Source: Flavobacterium gelidilacus DSM 15343 (GTDB taxonomy: Bacteria > Bacteroidota > Bacteroidia > Flavobacteriales > Flavobacteriaceae). Taken from it: a DNA stretch of 64,000 nt. Below the pieces are notes generated by a model, which saw only the letters and a list, made by a program, of their open reading frames with translations, was not told where the DNA came from and ran no database searches. The stretch covers positions 134,257 through 198,256 of the forward strand of contig NZ_KE383904.1 in the NCBI RefSeq assembly GCF_000422685.1, in the 5' to 3' direction. The translations under genes were made by a program, and so were the position numbers. Below are positions 44,985-53,352 of this stretch, one piece after another. The first letter of the stretch is position 1, and the number at the start of each line of letters is the position of its first letter.

Positions 44985-45776
44985 ATGAAAAAAAAAGCCT
45001 GTAATGTTCTTTTATTTATCCTTATTACAAGTGTAATTTCTTGTTCAAATGATGATTCTTCTTCTTCTTCTTCTTCTGCTTTAACAACAAATACAATTAA
45101 AAAAATTGAAGAAAAGGTATATTATAATGGTCAGGTTGATACGGACTATTATATGGATTTTAATTATGAAAATAATCTATTAAAATCACTTTCTGATTCT
45201 AACAATAGATTGGATTTTGTATACGATGGTTCAAAAATCATTGAAATCAAAAGATTAGTAAATAATCTATATGTTGAGTCTAATTTTCTGACTTATGAAG
45301 GAGATTTGTTAACAACAATTATTCAAGATGATCAAGACGAGAAAACGACATTTAGTTATCAAAATGGTATTCTAGTTTCAAAAACAAATAGTTATAGCAA
45401 TAATGGAAATTGGGTGATTTTTAATTCTGAAGATTATCAAATTACTTCTAATAATATAATAAAAACTATTTTTCAAAATCAATTTTCAACTCAATCTTAC
45501 AAACAAACGTTTGAATTTGATGCCAAGAACAGTATGATGAAAAACATGAATCCTTATTTAAAGTATCTTTTAGAATTGGAAACTTGTAATGTTATTAATC
45601 AAAACAATTTGATTAAAAGTTATAGTTATGACAACATAAATTCAATTCAAGGGACACAATTTAGAGATTTTGTAATAACTTACAACGCAGAAGATTATCC
45701 AATTCATATTAAAAAATATAATTTTAATGGTAGTCAGCAAGAATTAATATCAGAAATAATAATTACTTATAATTAA
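44985..45776 (+). CDS. lipoprotein of unknown function with a poly-serine linker
   Basis: A 263-residue protein with a lipoprotein signal ending VISC, lipidated at Cys20, then SNDD and seven serines encoded by a TTC/TCT triplet repeat (about 45055-45077). The rest contains repeated strands such as DFNYENNLLKSL, DFVYDGSKIIEIKRL and TFSYQNGILVSKT, which resemble the YD-type beta units of DUF4595-like proteins. An acidic residue cluster right after the lipidated cysteine is known in this phylum to send lipoproteins to the cell surface, so a surface location is inferred. No partner gene is evident. Confidence 0.78.
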   Translation: MKKKACNVLLFILITSVISCSNDDSSSSSSSALTTNTIKKIEEKVYYNGQVDTDYYMDFNYENNLLKSLSDSNNRLDFVYDGSKIIEIKRLVNNLYVESNFLTYEGDLLTTIIQDDQDEKTTFSYQNGILVSKTNSYSNNGNWVIFNSEDYQITSNNIIKTIFQNQFSTQSYKQTFEFDAKNSMMKNMNPYLKYLLELETCNVINQNNLIKSYSYDNINSIQGTQFRDFVITYNAEDYPIHIKKYNFNGSQQELISEIIITYN

Positions 45777-45818
45777 TTTCTGAAAATCTATAATCTGAAT
45801 ATCTGAACCTCAAAAAAA

Positions 45819-47381
45819 ATGCCAAAAGAATTCCAATTTCAAGTTGCACCAGAAGTTGCCTCAAATGAAAATTTGTTAGCACAAGCCGTTGCTAAACAAT
45901 TGCAAATTTCTGTAAAAGATATTCAGAAAGTTGTAGTGCAAAAGCGTTCCATTGATGCTCGTCAAAAAGCTGTTAAATTCAACGTCAAAGGACAAGTTTT
46001 TTTGCAAAATGAAGCTTTTGTGGATACTGAAATTCAATTGCCAAATTACCCAAATGTTTCCAATAAACAAGAAGTTATTGTCGTTGGTGCTGGTCCAGCT
46101 GGATTATTTGCAGCTTTACAATTAATTGAATTAGGCTTAAAACCGATTGTCATTGAAAGAGGAAAAGATGTTCGTGGAAGACGAAGAGATTTAAAATCCA
46201 TAAACGTTGAAGGAATTGTAAATGAAGATTCCAATTATTGTTTCGGTGAAGGTGGAGCAGGAACTTATTCAGATGGGAAATTATATACACGTTCCAAAAA
46301 ACGTGGTGATGTAGATAGAATTTTAGAACTTTTAGTCGCTTTTGGTGCAACGTCAGAAATTTTAGTAGAAGCTCATCCACATATTGGAACCAATAAACTA
46401 CCTCAAATTATTCAGGATATTCGTGAGAAAATTATCGAATGTGGTGGACAAGTTTTATTTGAAAAAAGAGTCACAGATTTTACTATAAAAAACAATGAAA
46501 TTCAAGGAGTAGTTTTGCACGATGGAACTACAATTGAATCCAATAAAGTCATTTTAGCAACCGGTCATTCTGCCAGAGATATTTTTGAATTATTACATAA
46601 AAAAGATATTTTTATTGAAGCTAAACCTTTTGCGCTTGGAGTAAGAGCAGAACATCCACAGGAATTGATAGATAAAATTCAATATTCTTGTGATTTTCGT
46701 GGTGAATTTTTGCCTCCAGCACCCTATTCAATCGTAAAACAAGTTGCAGGTCGTGGCATGTATTCGTTTTGTATGTGTCCAGGAGGCGTAATTGCTCCTT
46801 GTGCTACGAGTCCAGGTGAAGTAGTTACTAACGGATGGTCACCTTCTAAAAGAGATCAAGCAACAGCTAATTCGGGAATTGTAGTTGAATTAAAATTAGA
46901 AGATTTCAAACCATTTGAAAAATTTGGACCTTTGGCCGGAATGGAGTTTCAAAAAGCCATAGAACAAAAAGCTTGGCAATTAGCAGGAGAAACTCAAAAA
47001 GTTCCAGCTCAAAGAATGGTAGATTTTACTCAAACGAAAGTTTCATCATCGATACCAAAAACATCTTATGTGCCAGGAACAACTTCTGTAGAATTAGGAG
47101 AAGTTTTTCCAAGTTTCTTAACCCAAACCATGAGAGAAGGATTTGTGCATTTTGGTAAATCTATGAATGGTTATTTTACCAATGAAGCTATTTTACATGC
47201 ACCAGAAAGTAGAACATCTTCACCAGTCAGAATTCCAAGAGATAATCAAACCTTAGAACATGTTCAAATTAAAGGATTATATCCTTGTGGTGAAGGAGCA
47301 GGTTATGCCGGTGGAATTATTTCTGCAGCAATAGATGGCGAAAAATGTGCTTTAATGATTTCAGAATCGATAAAAGCATAA
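45819..47381 (+). CDS. FAD-dependent oxidoreductase (COG2509-type dehydrogenase)
   Basis: A 520-residue flavoprotein. After a 75-residue N-terminal domain (typical of this group and resembling a small ferredoxin-like fold) comes the FAD site VVGAGPAGLFAALQLIELGL near residue 89, then GEGGAGTYSDGKLYTR and VILATGHSARDIF. The C-terminal YPCGEGAGYAGGIISAAIDG is the family's closing flavin-contact motif. The physiological substrate is unknown. It stands alone on the + strand with no evident operon partner; idi begins 85 bases later behind its own promoter. Confidence 0.9.
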   Translation: MPKEFQFQVAPEVASNENLLAQAVAKQLQISVKDIQKVVVQKRSIDARQKAVKFNVKGQVFLQNEAFVDTEIQLPNYPNVSNKQEVIVVGAGPAGLFAALQLIELGLKPIVIERGKDVRGRRRDLKSINVEGIVNEDSNYCFGEGGAGTYSDGKLYTRSKKRGDVDRILELLVAFGATSEILVEAHPHIGTNKLPQIIQDIREKIIECGGQVLFEKRVTDFTIKNNEIQGVVLHDGTTIESNKVILATGHSARDIFELLHKKDIFIEAKPFALGVRAEHPQELIDKIQYSCDFRGEFLPPAPYSIVKQVAGRGMYSFCMCPGGVIAPCATSPGEVVTNGWSPSKRDQATANSGIVVELKLEDFKPFEKFGPLAGMEFQKAIEQKAWQLAGETQKVPAQRMVDFTQTKVSSSIPKTSYVPGTTSVELGEVFPSFLTQTMREGFVHFGKSMNGYFTNEAILHAPESRTSSPVRIPRDNQTLEHVQIKGLYPCGEGAGYAGGIISAAIDGEKCALMISESIKA

Positions 47382-47415
47382 TTCAACAGCCGTTAAACTT
47401 TTACTAAAATTATTT

Positions 47416-47450
47416 TTGAGCCTTAAAATGGTACTTTTTTCGTATTTTTG
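47416..47450 (+). promoter_or_regulatory. promoter for idi
   Basis: TTG at 47416-47418 and TATTTTTG at 47443-47450, 24 bases apart, fit the -33/-7 pattern of the phylum. The ATG of idi lies 16 bases after the -7 box. Confidence 0.55.
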
Positions 47451-47466
47451 AAGTGAAATAAAAACC

Positions 47467-47994
47467 ATGATTGAAGAAAAAGTAATTTTAGTTGATATCA
47501 ACGATGAACCTATAGGTTTAATGGAGAAAATGGCTGCTCATGAACAAGCCCTATTGCATCGTGCCTTTTCCGTTTTTGTATTAAATGATAAAAATGAAGT
47601 CATGTTGCAACAACGTGCTTCACACAAATACCATTCACCGCTTTTATGGACAAATACTTGTTGCAGTCATCAACGAGCAGGTGAATCAAATATTCAAGCA
47701 GGAAAAAGACGTTTAGAAGAAGAAATGGGCTTTGTTACAGAACTTAAAGAGCTTTTTCATTTCATCTACAAAGCTCCTTTTGATAATGGATTAACTGAAC
47801 ACGAATTAGATCATGTAATGATTGGGTATTCAAATGATGATCCAAAAATAAATTTAGAGGAAGTCGAGAGTTGGAAATGGATGAAAATTGAAGCGATCAA
47901 AAATGATATGGAAATCCATCCTGAAATTTATACGGTTTGGTTTAAAATCATTTTCGATAAATTTTACCATTATTTAGAAAACCATAAAATATAA
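47467..47994 (+). CDS. idi: isopentenyl-diphosphate delta-isomerase, type I
   Basis: A 175-residue Nudix-fold enzyme that interconverts IPP and DMAPP for isoprenoids, including the undecaprenyl carrier. The catalytic cysteine lies in NTCCSHQ, the Nudix-like helix in GKRRLEEEMGF and the glutamate/histidine metal ligands in EHELDHVM. Length fits the bacterial type I form. It is followed by the PTPS gene after 45 bases and may share its transcript. Confidence 0.95.
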   Translation: MIEEKVILVDINDEPIGLMEKMAAHEQALLHRAFSVFVLNDKNEVMLQQRASHKYHSPLLWTNTCCSHQRAGESNIQAGKRRLEEEMGFVTELKELFHFIYKAPFDNGLTEHELDHVMIGYSNDDPKINLEEVESWKWMKIEAIKNDMEIHPEIYTVWFKIIFDKFYHYLENHKI

Positions 47995-48039
47995 AAATTC
48001 ACCAGTCAAAAAAATCGTTAATAAACAATATTATATCAA

Positions 48040-48450
48040 ATGAGAGTAACTGTTTCAAGAAAAGCCCATTTTAATGCAGCCCATCGATTATTTCGAAAAG
48101 ATTGGTCAATGGAAAAGAATAACGCTGTTTTTGGAAAATGCAACAACCCTAATTTTCATGGTCATAATTATGAGTTAATTGTAAGTGTAACTGGTGAAAT
48201 CGATCAAGAGACAGGTTTTGTTGTAGACGTAAAGATTCTGTCTGATTTAATTAAAGAACACATAGAAAACGCATTTGATCATAAAAATTTAAATGTTGAT
48301 GTGTCTGATTTCGAAAATTTAAATCCAACAGCAGAAAATATTGCCGTAGTAATTTGGAATAAATTACGACCATATATTGAACAAAAAAATGATTTAGAAG
48401 TCGTTTTATATGAAACACCAAGAAATTTTGTAACCTATAAAGGAAATTAA
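48040..48450 (+). CDS. queD: 6-pyruvoyl tetrahydropterin synthase / QueD-family protein
   Basis: A 136-residue T-fold protein. The zinc ligands are in FNAAHRLF and NFHGHNYEL, the catalytic cysteine in GKCNNPN, and the substrate-anchoring glutamate near VVLYETPRNFV. The CNNPNxHGHNY arrangement is the form seen in eukaryotic-type PTPS and in many Bacteroidetes queuosine enzymes. 6-carboxytetrahydropterin synthase for queuosine is the most likely role; a pterin role is possible. No other queuosine gene is nearby. The peroxiredoxin gene starts 1 base after the stop. Confidence 0.88.
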   Translation: MRVTVSRKAHFNAAHRLFRKDWSMEKNNAVFGKCNNPNFHGHNYELIVSVTGEIDQETGFVVDVKILSDLIKEHIENAFDHKNLNVDVSDFENLNPTAENIAVVIWNKLRPYIEQKNDLEVVLYETPRNFVTYKGN

Positions 48451-48451
48451 T

Positions 48452-48904
48452 ATGGCAATTAGTAAAGGTGATATAGTACCAAACTTCAAAGCAAAAACAC
48501 AATCAGGTGAAAAATTCGAATTGTCAAATTACAAAGGAAAACCTTTAGTGATTTATTTTTACCCAAAAGACAATACACCAGGTTGTACAACGCAAGCGTG
48601 TAGTTTTAGAGATCAATACCAGGATTTTCAAGATTTAGGTGCAGAAGTAATTGGTGTTAGTGGTGATTCTGAAGATTCACATGATAAGTTTGCTCTAAAG
48701 CATAAATTACCTTTTATATTGTTGTCTGACGGAAATAAAAAAATAAGAAATATTTTTGGTGTTCCAACTCACTTTTTTGGCTTATTGCCTGGAAGAGTCA
48801 CTTATATTATTGATAAAGAAGGAAAAGTAGTTTCTGTTTTCAACAGTATCAAAGCAAATGTTCATATTGAGCATGCTTTAGAGATGATTCAAAAAATGAA
48901 GTAG
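48452..48904 (+). CDS. bcp: thioredoxin-dependent peroxiredoxin (PrxQ/Bcp)
   Basis: A 150-residue thioredoxin-fold peroxidase. YFYPKDNTPGCTTQACSFRD holds the peroxidatic cysteine and, five residues on, the resolving cysteine, the arrangement of the atypical 2-Cys PrxQ group. GVSGDSEDSHDKFALKHKLP and RVTYIIDKEGKV complete the family pattern. It would reduce hydrogen peroxide and alkyl hydroperoxides in the cytoplasm. It is tightly linked to the PTPS gene upstream. Confidence 0.95.
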   Translation: MAISKGDIVPNFKAKTQSGEKFELSNYKGKPLVIYFYPKDNTPGCTTQACSFRDQYQDFQDLGAEVIGVSGDSEDSHDKFALKHKLPFILLSDGNKKIRNIFGVPTHFFGLLPGRVTYIIDKEGKVVSVFNSIKANVHIEHALEMIQKMK

Positions 48905-49016
48905 GTTGAATTAATCTATACTTTTTACTCATTTGACTTTAATTAAACGTTTTTTATCGAAAAATCACTTTTCAAACCACATATATTGTTGATATTTGTA
49001 TTGTAAATAAGACAAT

Positions 49017-49976
49017 ATGAAACTATATCCATTAACATTCGAACCCATTCTTAAAGAACGTATTTGGGGTGGAACAAAATTAAAAACATATTTAAATAAA
49101 CCTATTTCTTCTGATATTACTGGAGAAAGTTGGGAATTATCTACAGTTACAAATGATATTAGTGTTGTAAATAATGGTTTTTTAAAAGGGAAAAATGTTA
49201 ATCAACTGATTGAATTATATCCTAATGAGTTTTTAGGGGCAGAAGTTTTAGCGCGATTTGGAACTGAATTTCCATTGTTGTTTAAATTTATTGATGCCAA
49301 ACAAGATTTATCTATTCAACTACATCCAAATGATGAATTAGCCAAAAAGCGTCATAATTCTTTTGGAAAAACAGAAATGTGGTATGTTATGCAAGCTGAT
49401 GAAAATGCTCGTTTAATTGTTGGTTTCAAAGAAAATTCAAATCCAGAGGAATATAAAAAAGCTTTAGAAAATAAAAATTTGGTTACTATCTTAAACGAAG
49501 TTGAGGTCAAAGCTGGAGATGTTTTCTTTTTAGAAACTGGAACTATTCATGCAATTGGTGCTGGAATTGTAATTGCAGAAATTCAACAAACTAGTGATGT
49601 AACTTATAGGGTTTATGACTTTGATAGAGTAGATGTTAATGGAAACCAAAGAGAATTACATACAGAATTAGCTTTAGATGCTTTAAATTATAATACAACG
49701 GAAGCTCATGTTCAGTATGATTCTAAAATAAATAAAAGCAACAAAGTAGTTGATTGCAAGTATTTTAAAACTAATATTATTCCGTTAGAAGAAATTTATA
49801 TTTGGAAAAAAACTAAAGAAGCTTTTACGGTTTTAATGTGTACTCAAGGTGAATTTGAATTGGAATATAACACTACTATTTCAAAATATAAAAAGGGTGA
49901 TACAGTTTTGATTCCAGCTATTTTAGATGAAGTTTTGCTAAGAGGAAATGCAACACTGTTAGAAATTTCTATTTAA
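49017..49976 (+). CDS. manA: mannose-6-phosphate isomerase, class I (short form)
   Basis: A 319-residue cupin enzyme that interconverts fructose-6-phosphate and mannose-6-phosphate. The zinc ligands are in LSIQLHPND (Gln and His), KTEMWYVM (Glu) and ETGTIHAIGAG (His). Both cupin halves are present, the second ending YKKGDTVLIPA. The short form is usual in Bacillus and Bacteroidetes. It could supply mannose, fucose or related donors to the polysaccharide locus, although it stands 14 kb away from it. It appears to be transcribed alone. Confidence 0.93.
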   Translation: MKLYPLTFEPILKERIWGGTKLKTYLNKPISSDITGESWELSTVTNDISVVNNGFLKGKNVNQLIELYPNEFLGAEVLARFGTEFPLLFKFIDAKQDLSIQLHPNDELAKKRHNSFGKTEMWYVMQADENARLIVGFKENSNPEEYKKALENKNLVTILNEVEVKAGDVFFLETGTIHAIGAGIVIAEIQQTSDVTYRVYDFDRVDVNGNQRELHTELALDALNYNTTEAHVQYDSKINKSNKVVDCKYFKTNIIPLEEIYIWKKTKEAFTVLMCTQGEFELEYNTTISKYKKGDTVLIPAILDEVLLRGNATLLEISI

Positions 49977-49980
49977 TTTG

Positions 49981-50009
49981 TTGTTTGACAAATATATTGT
50001 GTAATTTTG
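49981..50009 (+). promoter_or_regulatory. promoter for the 89-residue conserved protein
   Basis: TTG at 49981-49983 and TAATTTTG at 50002-50009, 18 bases apart, match the -33/-7 consensus closely. The ATG at 50034 lies 24 bases after the -7 box. Confidence 0.6.
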
Positions 50010-50033
50010 CATCAAATTTTAAAATAAGAAAAA

Positions 50034-50303
50034 ATGGCAAGCGTTAAGAACTTGAAAAAAGAAATCAACTACGTTTTAGGAGATATTGTAAACATCGTTT
50101 ACGTTTGGGAAATGACTAATGGAGGAAAACCAACAGAAGAATCAGATAAATTAGTAGATGAAATTTACGAAACATTTGATGGATTAATGTCAAAAACAAA
50201 TATTAAGAAAGTAGAAGACAAAAAAGGTCACTTTAAACAAATTCGTTCAGAGTACGAAGCAGCTGCTAATCAGTTTGTTGCAAAATTGAATGAATTAAAT
50301 TAA
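50034..50303 (+). CDS. conserved hypothetical small protein
   Basis: An 89-residue, charged, probably all-helical cytoplasmic protein (VKNLKKEINYVLGDIVNIVY, later DKKGHFKQIRSEYEAAANQF). I recognise it as a family-level conserved Bacteroidetes protein but know no function. It has a good promoter of its own, an A-rich leader and even codon use, so it is very probably a real gene. It is followed by the promoter and gene of tRNA-Thr. Confidence 0.8.
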   Translation: MASVKNLKKEINYVLGDIVNIVYVWEMTNGGKPTEESDKLVDEIYETFDGLMSKTNIKKVEDKKGHFKQIRSEYEAAANQFVAKLNELN

Positions 50304-50332
50304 AAAAATCATTAAAAAAAGTGCGATTTTTG

Positions 50333-50363
50333 TTTGGAAATTAAAAATACAAACATATATTTG
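50333..50363 (+). promoter_or_regulatory. promoter for tRNA-Thr
   Basis: TTTG at 50333-50336, 19 bases, then TATATTTG at 50356-50363: an almost ideal promoter for this phylum, 17 bases before the tRNA. Confidence 0.75.
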
Positions 50364-50380
50364 CACTCGAAATTTGAGTT

Positions 50381-50454
50381 GCCAGCGTAGCTCAGCTGGC
50401 TAGAGCAGCTGATTTGTAATCAGCAGGTCGTGGGTTCGAGTCCCTCCGCCGGCT
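50381..50454 (+). tRNA. tRNA-Thr (anticodon TGT)
   Basis: A full cloverleaf of 74 bases: acceptor GCCAGCG with CGCCGGC, D arm GCTC/GAGC (50390-50406), anticodon stem GCTGA/TCAGC with loop TTTGTAA and anticodon TGT at 50415-50417, variable AGGTC, and T arm GTGGG-TTCGAGT-CCCTC (50430-50446). The discriminator is T54. CCA is not encoded. Two non-Watson-Crick pairs occur: A-C at the fourth acceptor pair and T-T in the T stem. Confidence 0.95.
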
Positions 50455-50461
50455 CAAATGT

Positions 50462-50491
50462 AAAGAGGAAAGTGAAAGCTTTCCTCTTTTT
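50462..50491 (+). terminator. terminator after tRNA-Thr
   Basis: AAAGAGGAAAG at 50462-50472 pairs with CTTTCCTCTTT at 50479-50489 over a 6-base loop and is followed by further T residues. Confidence 0.88.
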
Positions 50492-50513
50492 CGTTTTACT
50501 ACTATTTAGAGAT

Positions 50514-50581
50514 AAAAAAAACCATTTATAAATTAAGTTTTATAAAGCTTTTGCTAAATATTCTTAATTTATAAATGGTTT
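50514..50581 (-). terminator. long terminator hairpin of the DUF4369 gene
   Basis: AAACCATTTATAAATTAAG at 50519-50537 is the exact reverse complement of 50563-50581 (19 bp). On the - strand it is followed by a T run from the A tract at 50514-50520. It ends transcription of the lipoprotein gene at 50607. Confidence 0.85.
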
Positions 50582-50606
50582 AATCTTTTAAGTTGAATTT
50601 TATTTT

Positions 50607-51323
50607 TTATTCTACTTTTTTTCTTTCTTCAATATAAGATTTTAACATCTTGCCATATTTTGATTTAGCTACCTCTGGATTCATTTTTGAATCAATGCTA
50701 TCTAAATACCTTACATTGATATCAGCTATCTCTGAAAGCGCTAAAAAAGGGGCAATTTCTCTATCTGCATGTACTGTTGCGAAATTAGCAATGTATAAAT
50801 ATTTCTTTCGGGTCAATTTATTAGCTTCAGAAGAAATACTATCCATACTATTTTTGTTCTTTGTTTTATAGTTTTCTAGTTCTTTTTCAACTAAACCCAT
50901 GTTCTTGTCATTAAATTTAGCCATCATTTGTTTAAACTCATCATACAAAACCTGATTCTTAGAACCTGTTATTTTGGCATCAGCAAAAAATGAATTTAAT
51001 GTGGTTTCAATTTTCATTTCACCAGGTTCAGCAAAAAAGGGTAAATTGTTGTCAATTGAATTGGTTTGTCCTCTATCTAAAAACAAATACAACATTTCTG
51101 GACTTTCAATATTCAAATATGTGTCAAATTTTGAATCACCTTTTATCATAATACTATCTAAAACAACTAAGCTCGAATCTTGTACTTGTTGAATGTATAA
51201 TTTTCCTTGACTTAGACCTTTAATATTTCCGGTTAAGTGTAAGTTTTTGCCATCGCTATCTTTTTTATTACATGAAACAAGACTAATGATGACTAGAGCT
51301 AAAGCAATTATTTTTTTTGACAT
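50607..51323 (-). CDS. DUF4369-type lipoprotein
   Basis: A 238-residue lipoprotein from ATG 51323: signal MSKKIIALALVIISLVSC with the lipidated cysteine at Cys18. The first 120 residues (HLTGNIKGLSQGKLYIQQ, LDSIMIKGDSKFDTYL) match DUF4369, a beta domain often fused to thioredoxins in this phylum; here no thioredoxin follows, only a helical, charged C-terminal half. Function is unknown. The frame extends to an ATG at 51347, but a -7 box at 51345-51352 makes the downstream ATG the likely start. Confidence 0.82.
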   Translation of the reverse strand: MSKKIIALALVIISLVSCNKKDSDGKNLHLTGNIKGLSQGKLYIQQVQDSSLVVLDSIMIKGDSKFDTYLNIESPEMLYLFLDRGQTNSIDNNLPFFAEPGEMKIETTLNSFFADAKITGSKNQVLYDEFKQMMAKFNDKNMGLVEKELENYKTKNKNSMDSISSEANKLTRKKYLYIANFATVHADREIAPFLALSEIADINVRYLDSIDSKMNPEVAKSKYGKMLKSYIEERKKVE

Positions 51324-51344
51324 TTTAATGTTTAATTTATTTTT

Positions 51345-51352
51345 CAAAAGTA
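51345..51352 (-). promoter_or_regulatory. -7 box of the DUF4369 lipoprotein gene
   Basis: The - strand reads TACTTTTG, matching TAnnTTTG. It overlaps the upstream ATG at 51347 and lies 21 bases before ATG 51323, which supports the latter as the start. Confidence 0.45.
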
Positions 51353-51363
51353 ATTATTTTTTT

Positions 51364-51396
51364 TGATTTTAGGATTTTCAGCTATTAGATTTTCAC
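51364..51396. repeat. dispersed GAAAATC-type intergenic repeat
   Basis: On the - strand it reads GTGAAAATCTAATAGC and then TGAAAATCCTAAAATCA. Similar sequences lie at 45779-45808, 60966-60996 and 63276-63309, always outside genes. Confidence 0.5.
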
Positions 51397-51434
51397 AAAC
51401 CCTTTTAACCTCATAACCTTTTAATCCTTTAATT

Positions 51435-52739
51435 TTATTTAGGAGATGCAACTTCCATAAGATATGCACAAAATATTGCACCATAAGTTCCTACTACATA
51501 ACCAAAAATAGCTAATAACACGCCAACACTGGCTAGTGAAGGATGAAAAGCGGAAGCGACTACAGGTGCAGAAGCTGCTCCACCAACATTAGCTTGACTT
51601 CCTACGGCAATGAAGAAATAAGGAGCTCTAATTAATTTAGCTACTCCAAAAATGATGATAAAATGAATTAGCATCCAAACAATTCCAATAGCAATTAATC
51701 CTGGATTATCCATTACTGAACCTAAATCCATTTTCATTCCGATTGAAGCTACTAATATGTAAATAAAAATACTTCCGATTTTTCCTGCTCCAGCACCATC
51801 ATAAGATTTTAATGGGGTAAATGATAATGAAATTCCGATTATTGTTGCAAGTGTTATCATCCAAAAGAATTCACCTCCAAAAGTAGAAGCGAAGCTTTTA
51901 ACATCATTTACACTTTCAAAATTGTTTTTGAAAAGTGTACTTAGAATATTTGCTCCATAATGGGATAAGGCGACGGCAAAAAAAGCAATTGCTAATATGA
52001 TCATATAATCATTTAAAGAAGGATTTCGTTTAACACTTTCTTGATAATTAGAAACTTTGTCTTGTAATTCTTGTACCGATGAATTATCAGCTTTTAACCA
52101 TTTATTGATGATTTCCTTTTTACCAATTCCGTATAAAAGAAAAGCCATTCCAAGATTTGCCACAACAATATCAACCAAGACCATGGCTCCATATTTTTGT
52201 GAGTTGTATTTGAAAATTTCCAACATAGCTGCCTGATTTGCTCCACCACCAATCCAACTTCCCGCTATGGTTGAAAGCCCTCTCCAAACGGCATCTGGAC
52301 CAGCTCCTCCAACTGTTTCAGGTGAAACGATAGATATTAATAGAATTGCAATTGGACCTCCTAAAATAATTCCTACAGTTCCTGCTAAAAATATGATTAA
52401 TGCTTTTGGTCCTAAATTTAATAACGCTTTTAAATCAATGCTTAATGTCATTAAAACTAAAGCAGCTGGCAATAAATAGCGACTTGCGATAAAGTAGATG
52501 TTTGAACTCTTTTCAACTTCTTCACCAGCATCATTTAGTGTAATCCATTCTGGAGAAATAATGTTGAAAGAATTTAATATAGCTGGTAATAAATAACACA
52601 TTAATAATGCTGGAACAACACCGTAGAACTTTTTCCAAAAACCTTCTTCTTTAGAGGAAGTATAAAACACAAGGCCTAATAAAAGCATCAAAATTCCAAA
52701 AACTATAGTATCATCTGTAAAAAAAGGTGCGTTTCTCAT
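51435..52739 (-). CDS. DUF819 family membrane transporter
   Basis: A 434-residue polytopic protein with about eleven membrane segments, of the DUF819/YjcL family, distantly like glutamate:sodium symporters. Characteristic stretches are GLSTIAGSWIGGGANQAAML in the first half and VGSQANVGGAASAPVVASAF in the second, a pair of re-entrant glycine-rich loops suggesting an inverted-repeat transporter. The substrate is unknown. It lies downstream of the toxin-antitoxin pair on the same strand, separated by a terminator hairpin. Confidence 0.88.
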   Translation of the reverse strand: MRNAPFFTDDTIVFGILMLLLGLVFYTSSKEEGFWKKFYGVVPALLMCYLLPAILNSFNIISPEWITLNDAGEEVEKSSNIYFIASRYLLPAALVLMTLSIDLKALLNLGPKALIIFLAGTVGIILGGPIAILLISIVSPETVGGAGPDAVWRGLSTIAGSWIGGGANQAAMLEIFKYNSQKYGAMVLVDIVVANLGMAFLLYGIGKKEIINKWLKADNSSVQELQDKVSNYQESVKRNPSLNDYMIILAIAFFAVALSHYGANILSTLFKNNFESVNDVKSFASTFGGEFFWMITLATIIGISLSFTPLKSYDGAGAGKIGSIFIYILVASIGMKMDLGSVMDNPGLIAIGIVWMLIHFIIIFGVAKLIRAPYFFIAVGSQANVGGAASAPVVASAFHPSLASVGVLLAIFGYVVGTYGAIFCAYLMEVASPK

Positions 52740-52767
52740 GTAAATTGTTTAAGTGACGAAAATAAAC

Positions 52768-52804
52768 AAAAAATCCTCAAAATACTATGTAAATTGAGGA
52801 TTCT
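52768..52804 (-). terminator. 37-bp terminator hairpin, copy 1
   Basis: On the - strand AGAATCCTCAATTT, an 8-11 base loop region, then TTGAGGATTTTTT forms a Rho-independent terminator. It begins exactly at the toxin stop codon. The whole 37 bases are identical to 53353-53389. Confidence 0.85.
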
Positions 52805-53122
52805 CTATTTGTTTTTAATTGGATTTTGTCGTGGGTCAAAAATTCTATTTATATAAATGTATTCATTTCCTATTCTATAAGTAATTTTACAATGTTTATA
52901 AATAATTTTTCTATATTCAAATTTTAAATGTAAAAAATCTTCATCAATAGATCCAATTCCTTTAAAGTCAGAATTTTCTAAGATTTCTGTATGTTTTCTG
53001 ATTTTGGTAGCAATTTCAATAGCTTTTTCCGAGCCATAAATATTTATGTTAAAACGAAAGTTCTTTTCTAAATCATTTACTGCTCTTGAAGTCCATTTTA
53101 CAGGTCTTATTGTTTTTTCCAA
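52805..53122 (-). CDS. ParE/RelE-superfamily toxin
   Basis: A 105-residue basic protein with the ParE/RelE fold: VKWTSRAVNDLEKNFRFNIN at the start, then KIRKHTEILENSDFKGIG and FLHLKFEYRKIIYKHCKITY, ending with YINRIFDPRQNP, the usual strand with arginine near the C-terminus. Whether it cuts ribosome-bound mRNA (RelE) or poisons gyrase (ParE) cannot be read. Its start overlaps the antitoxin stop by 16 bases, the normal antitoxin-first order. Its stop codon touches the downstream hairpin. Confidence 0.9.
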   Translation of the reverse strand: MEKTIRPVKWTSRAVNDLEKNFRFNINIYGSEKAIEIATKIRKHTEILENSDFKGIGSIDEDFLHLKFEYRKIIYKHCKITYRIGNEYIYINRIFDPRQNPIKNK

Positions 53123-53319
53123 CTTTCAATAGTTTCTTGAACTTGATTTTGAGTAAAAAGATTACCTTTCAAAATATCTTCTTCAGACTCTTCAATCATT
53201 TTGTCTTTTGAAGTTTGGTCTAAATAAGCCTTTGCCATTTCATAAAATATTTTTACAAATTTGTCATCTCCTTTGTTTATGTAATTATGAAGTTCTTGTT
53301 TTAGGTCAAGTGAATTCAT
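53107..53319 (-). CDS. antitoxin of the ParE/RelE-type pair
   Basis: A 70-residue acidic, helical protein (KQELHNYINKGDDKFVKIFY, later EESEEDILKGNLFTQNQVQE, ending ESWKKQ). I see no standard DNA-binding ribbon-helix-helix, but the pattern is that of short antitoxins common next to such toxins in Bacteroidetes. It precedes and overlaps the toxin gene by 16 bases. It is the first gene of a two-gene cassette bounded by identical hairpins. Confidence 0.85.
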   Translation of the reverse strand: MNSLDLKQELHNYINKGDDKFVKIFYEMAKAYLDQTSKDKMIEESEEDILKGNLFTQNQVQETIESWKKQ

Positions 53320-53352
53320 GATAATATTTTAATTTTAAAAGGTAAATATAAA

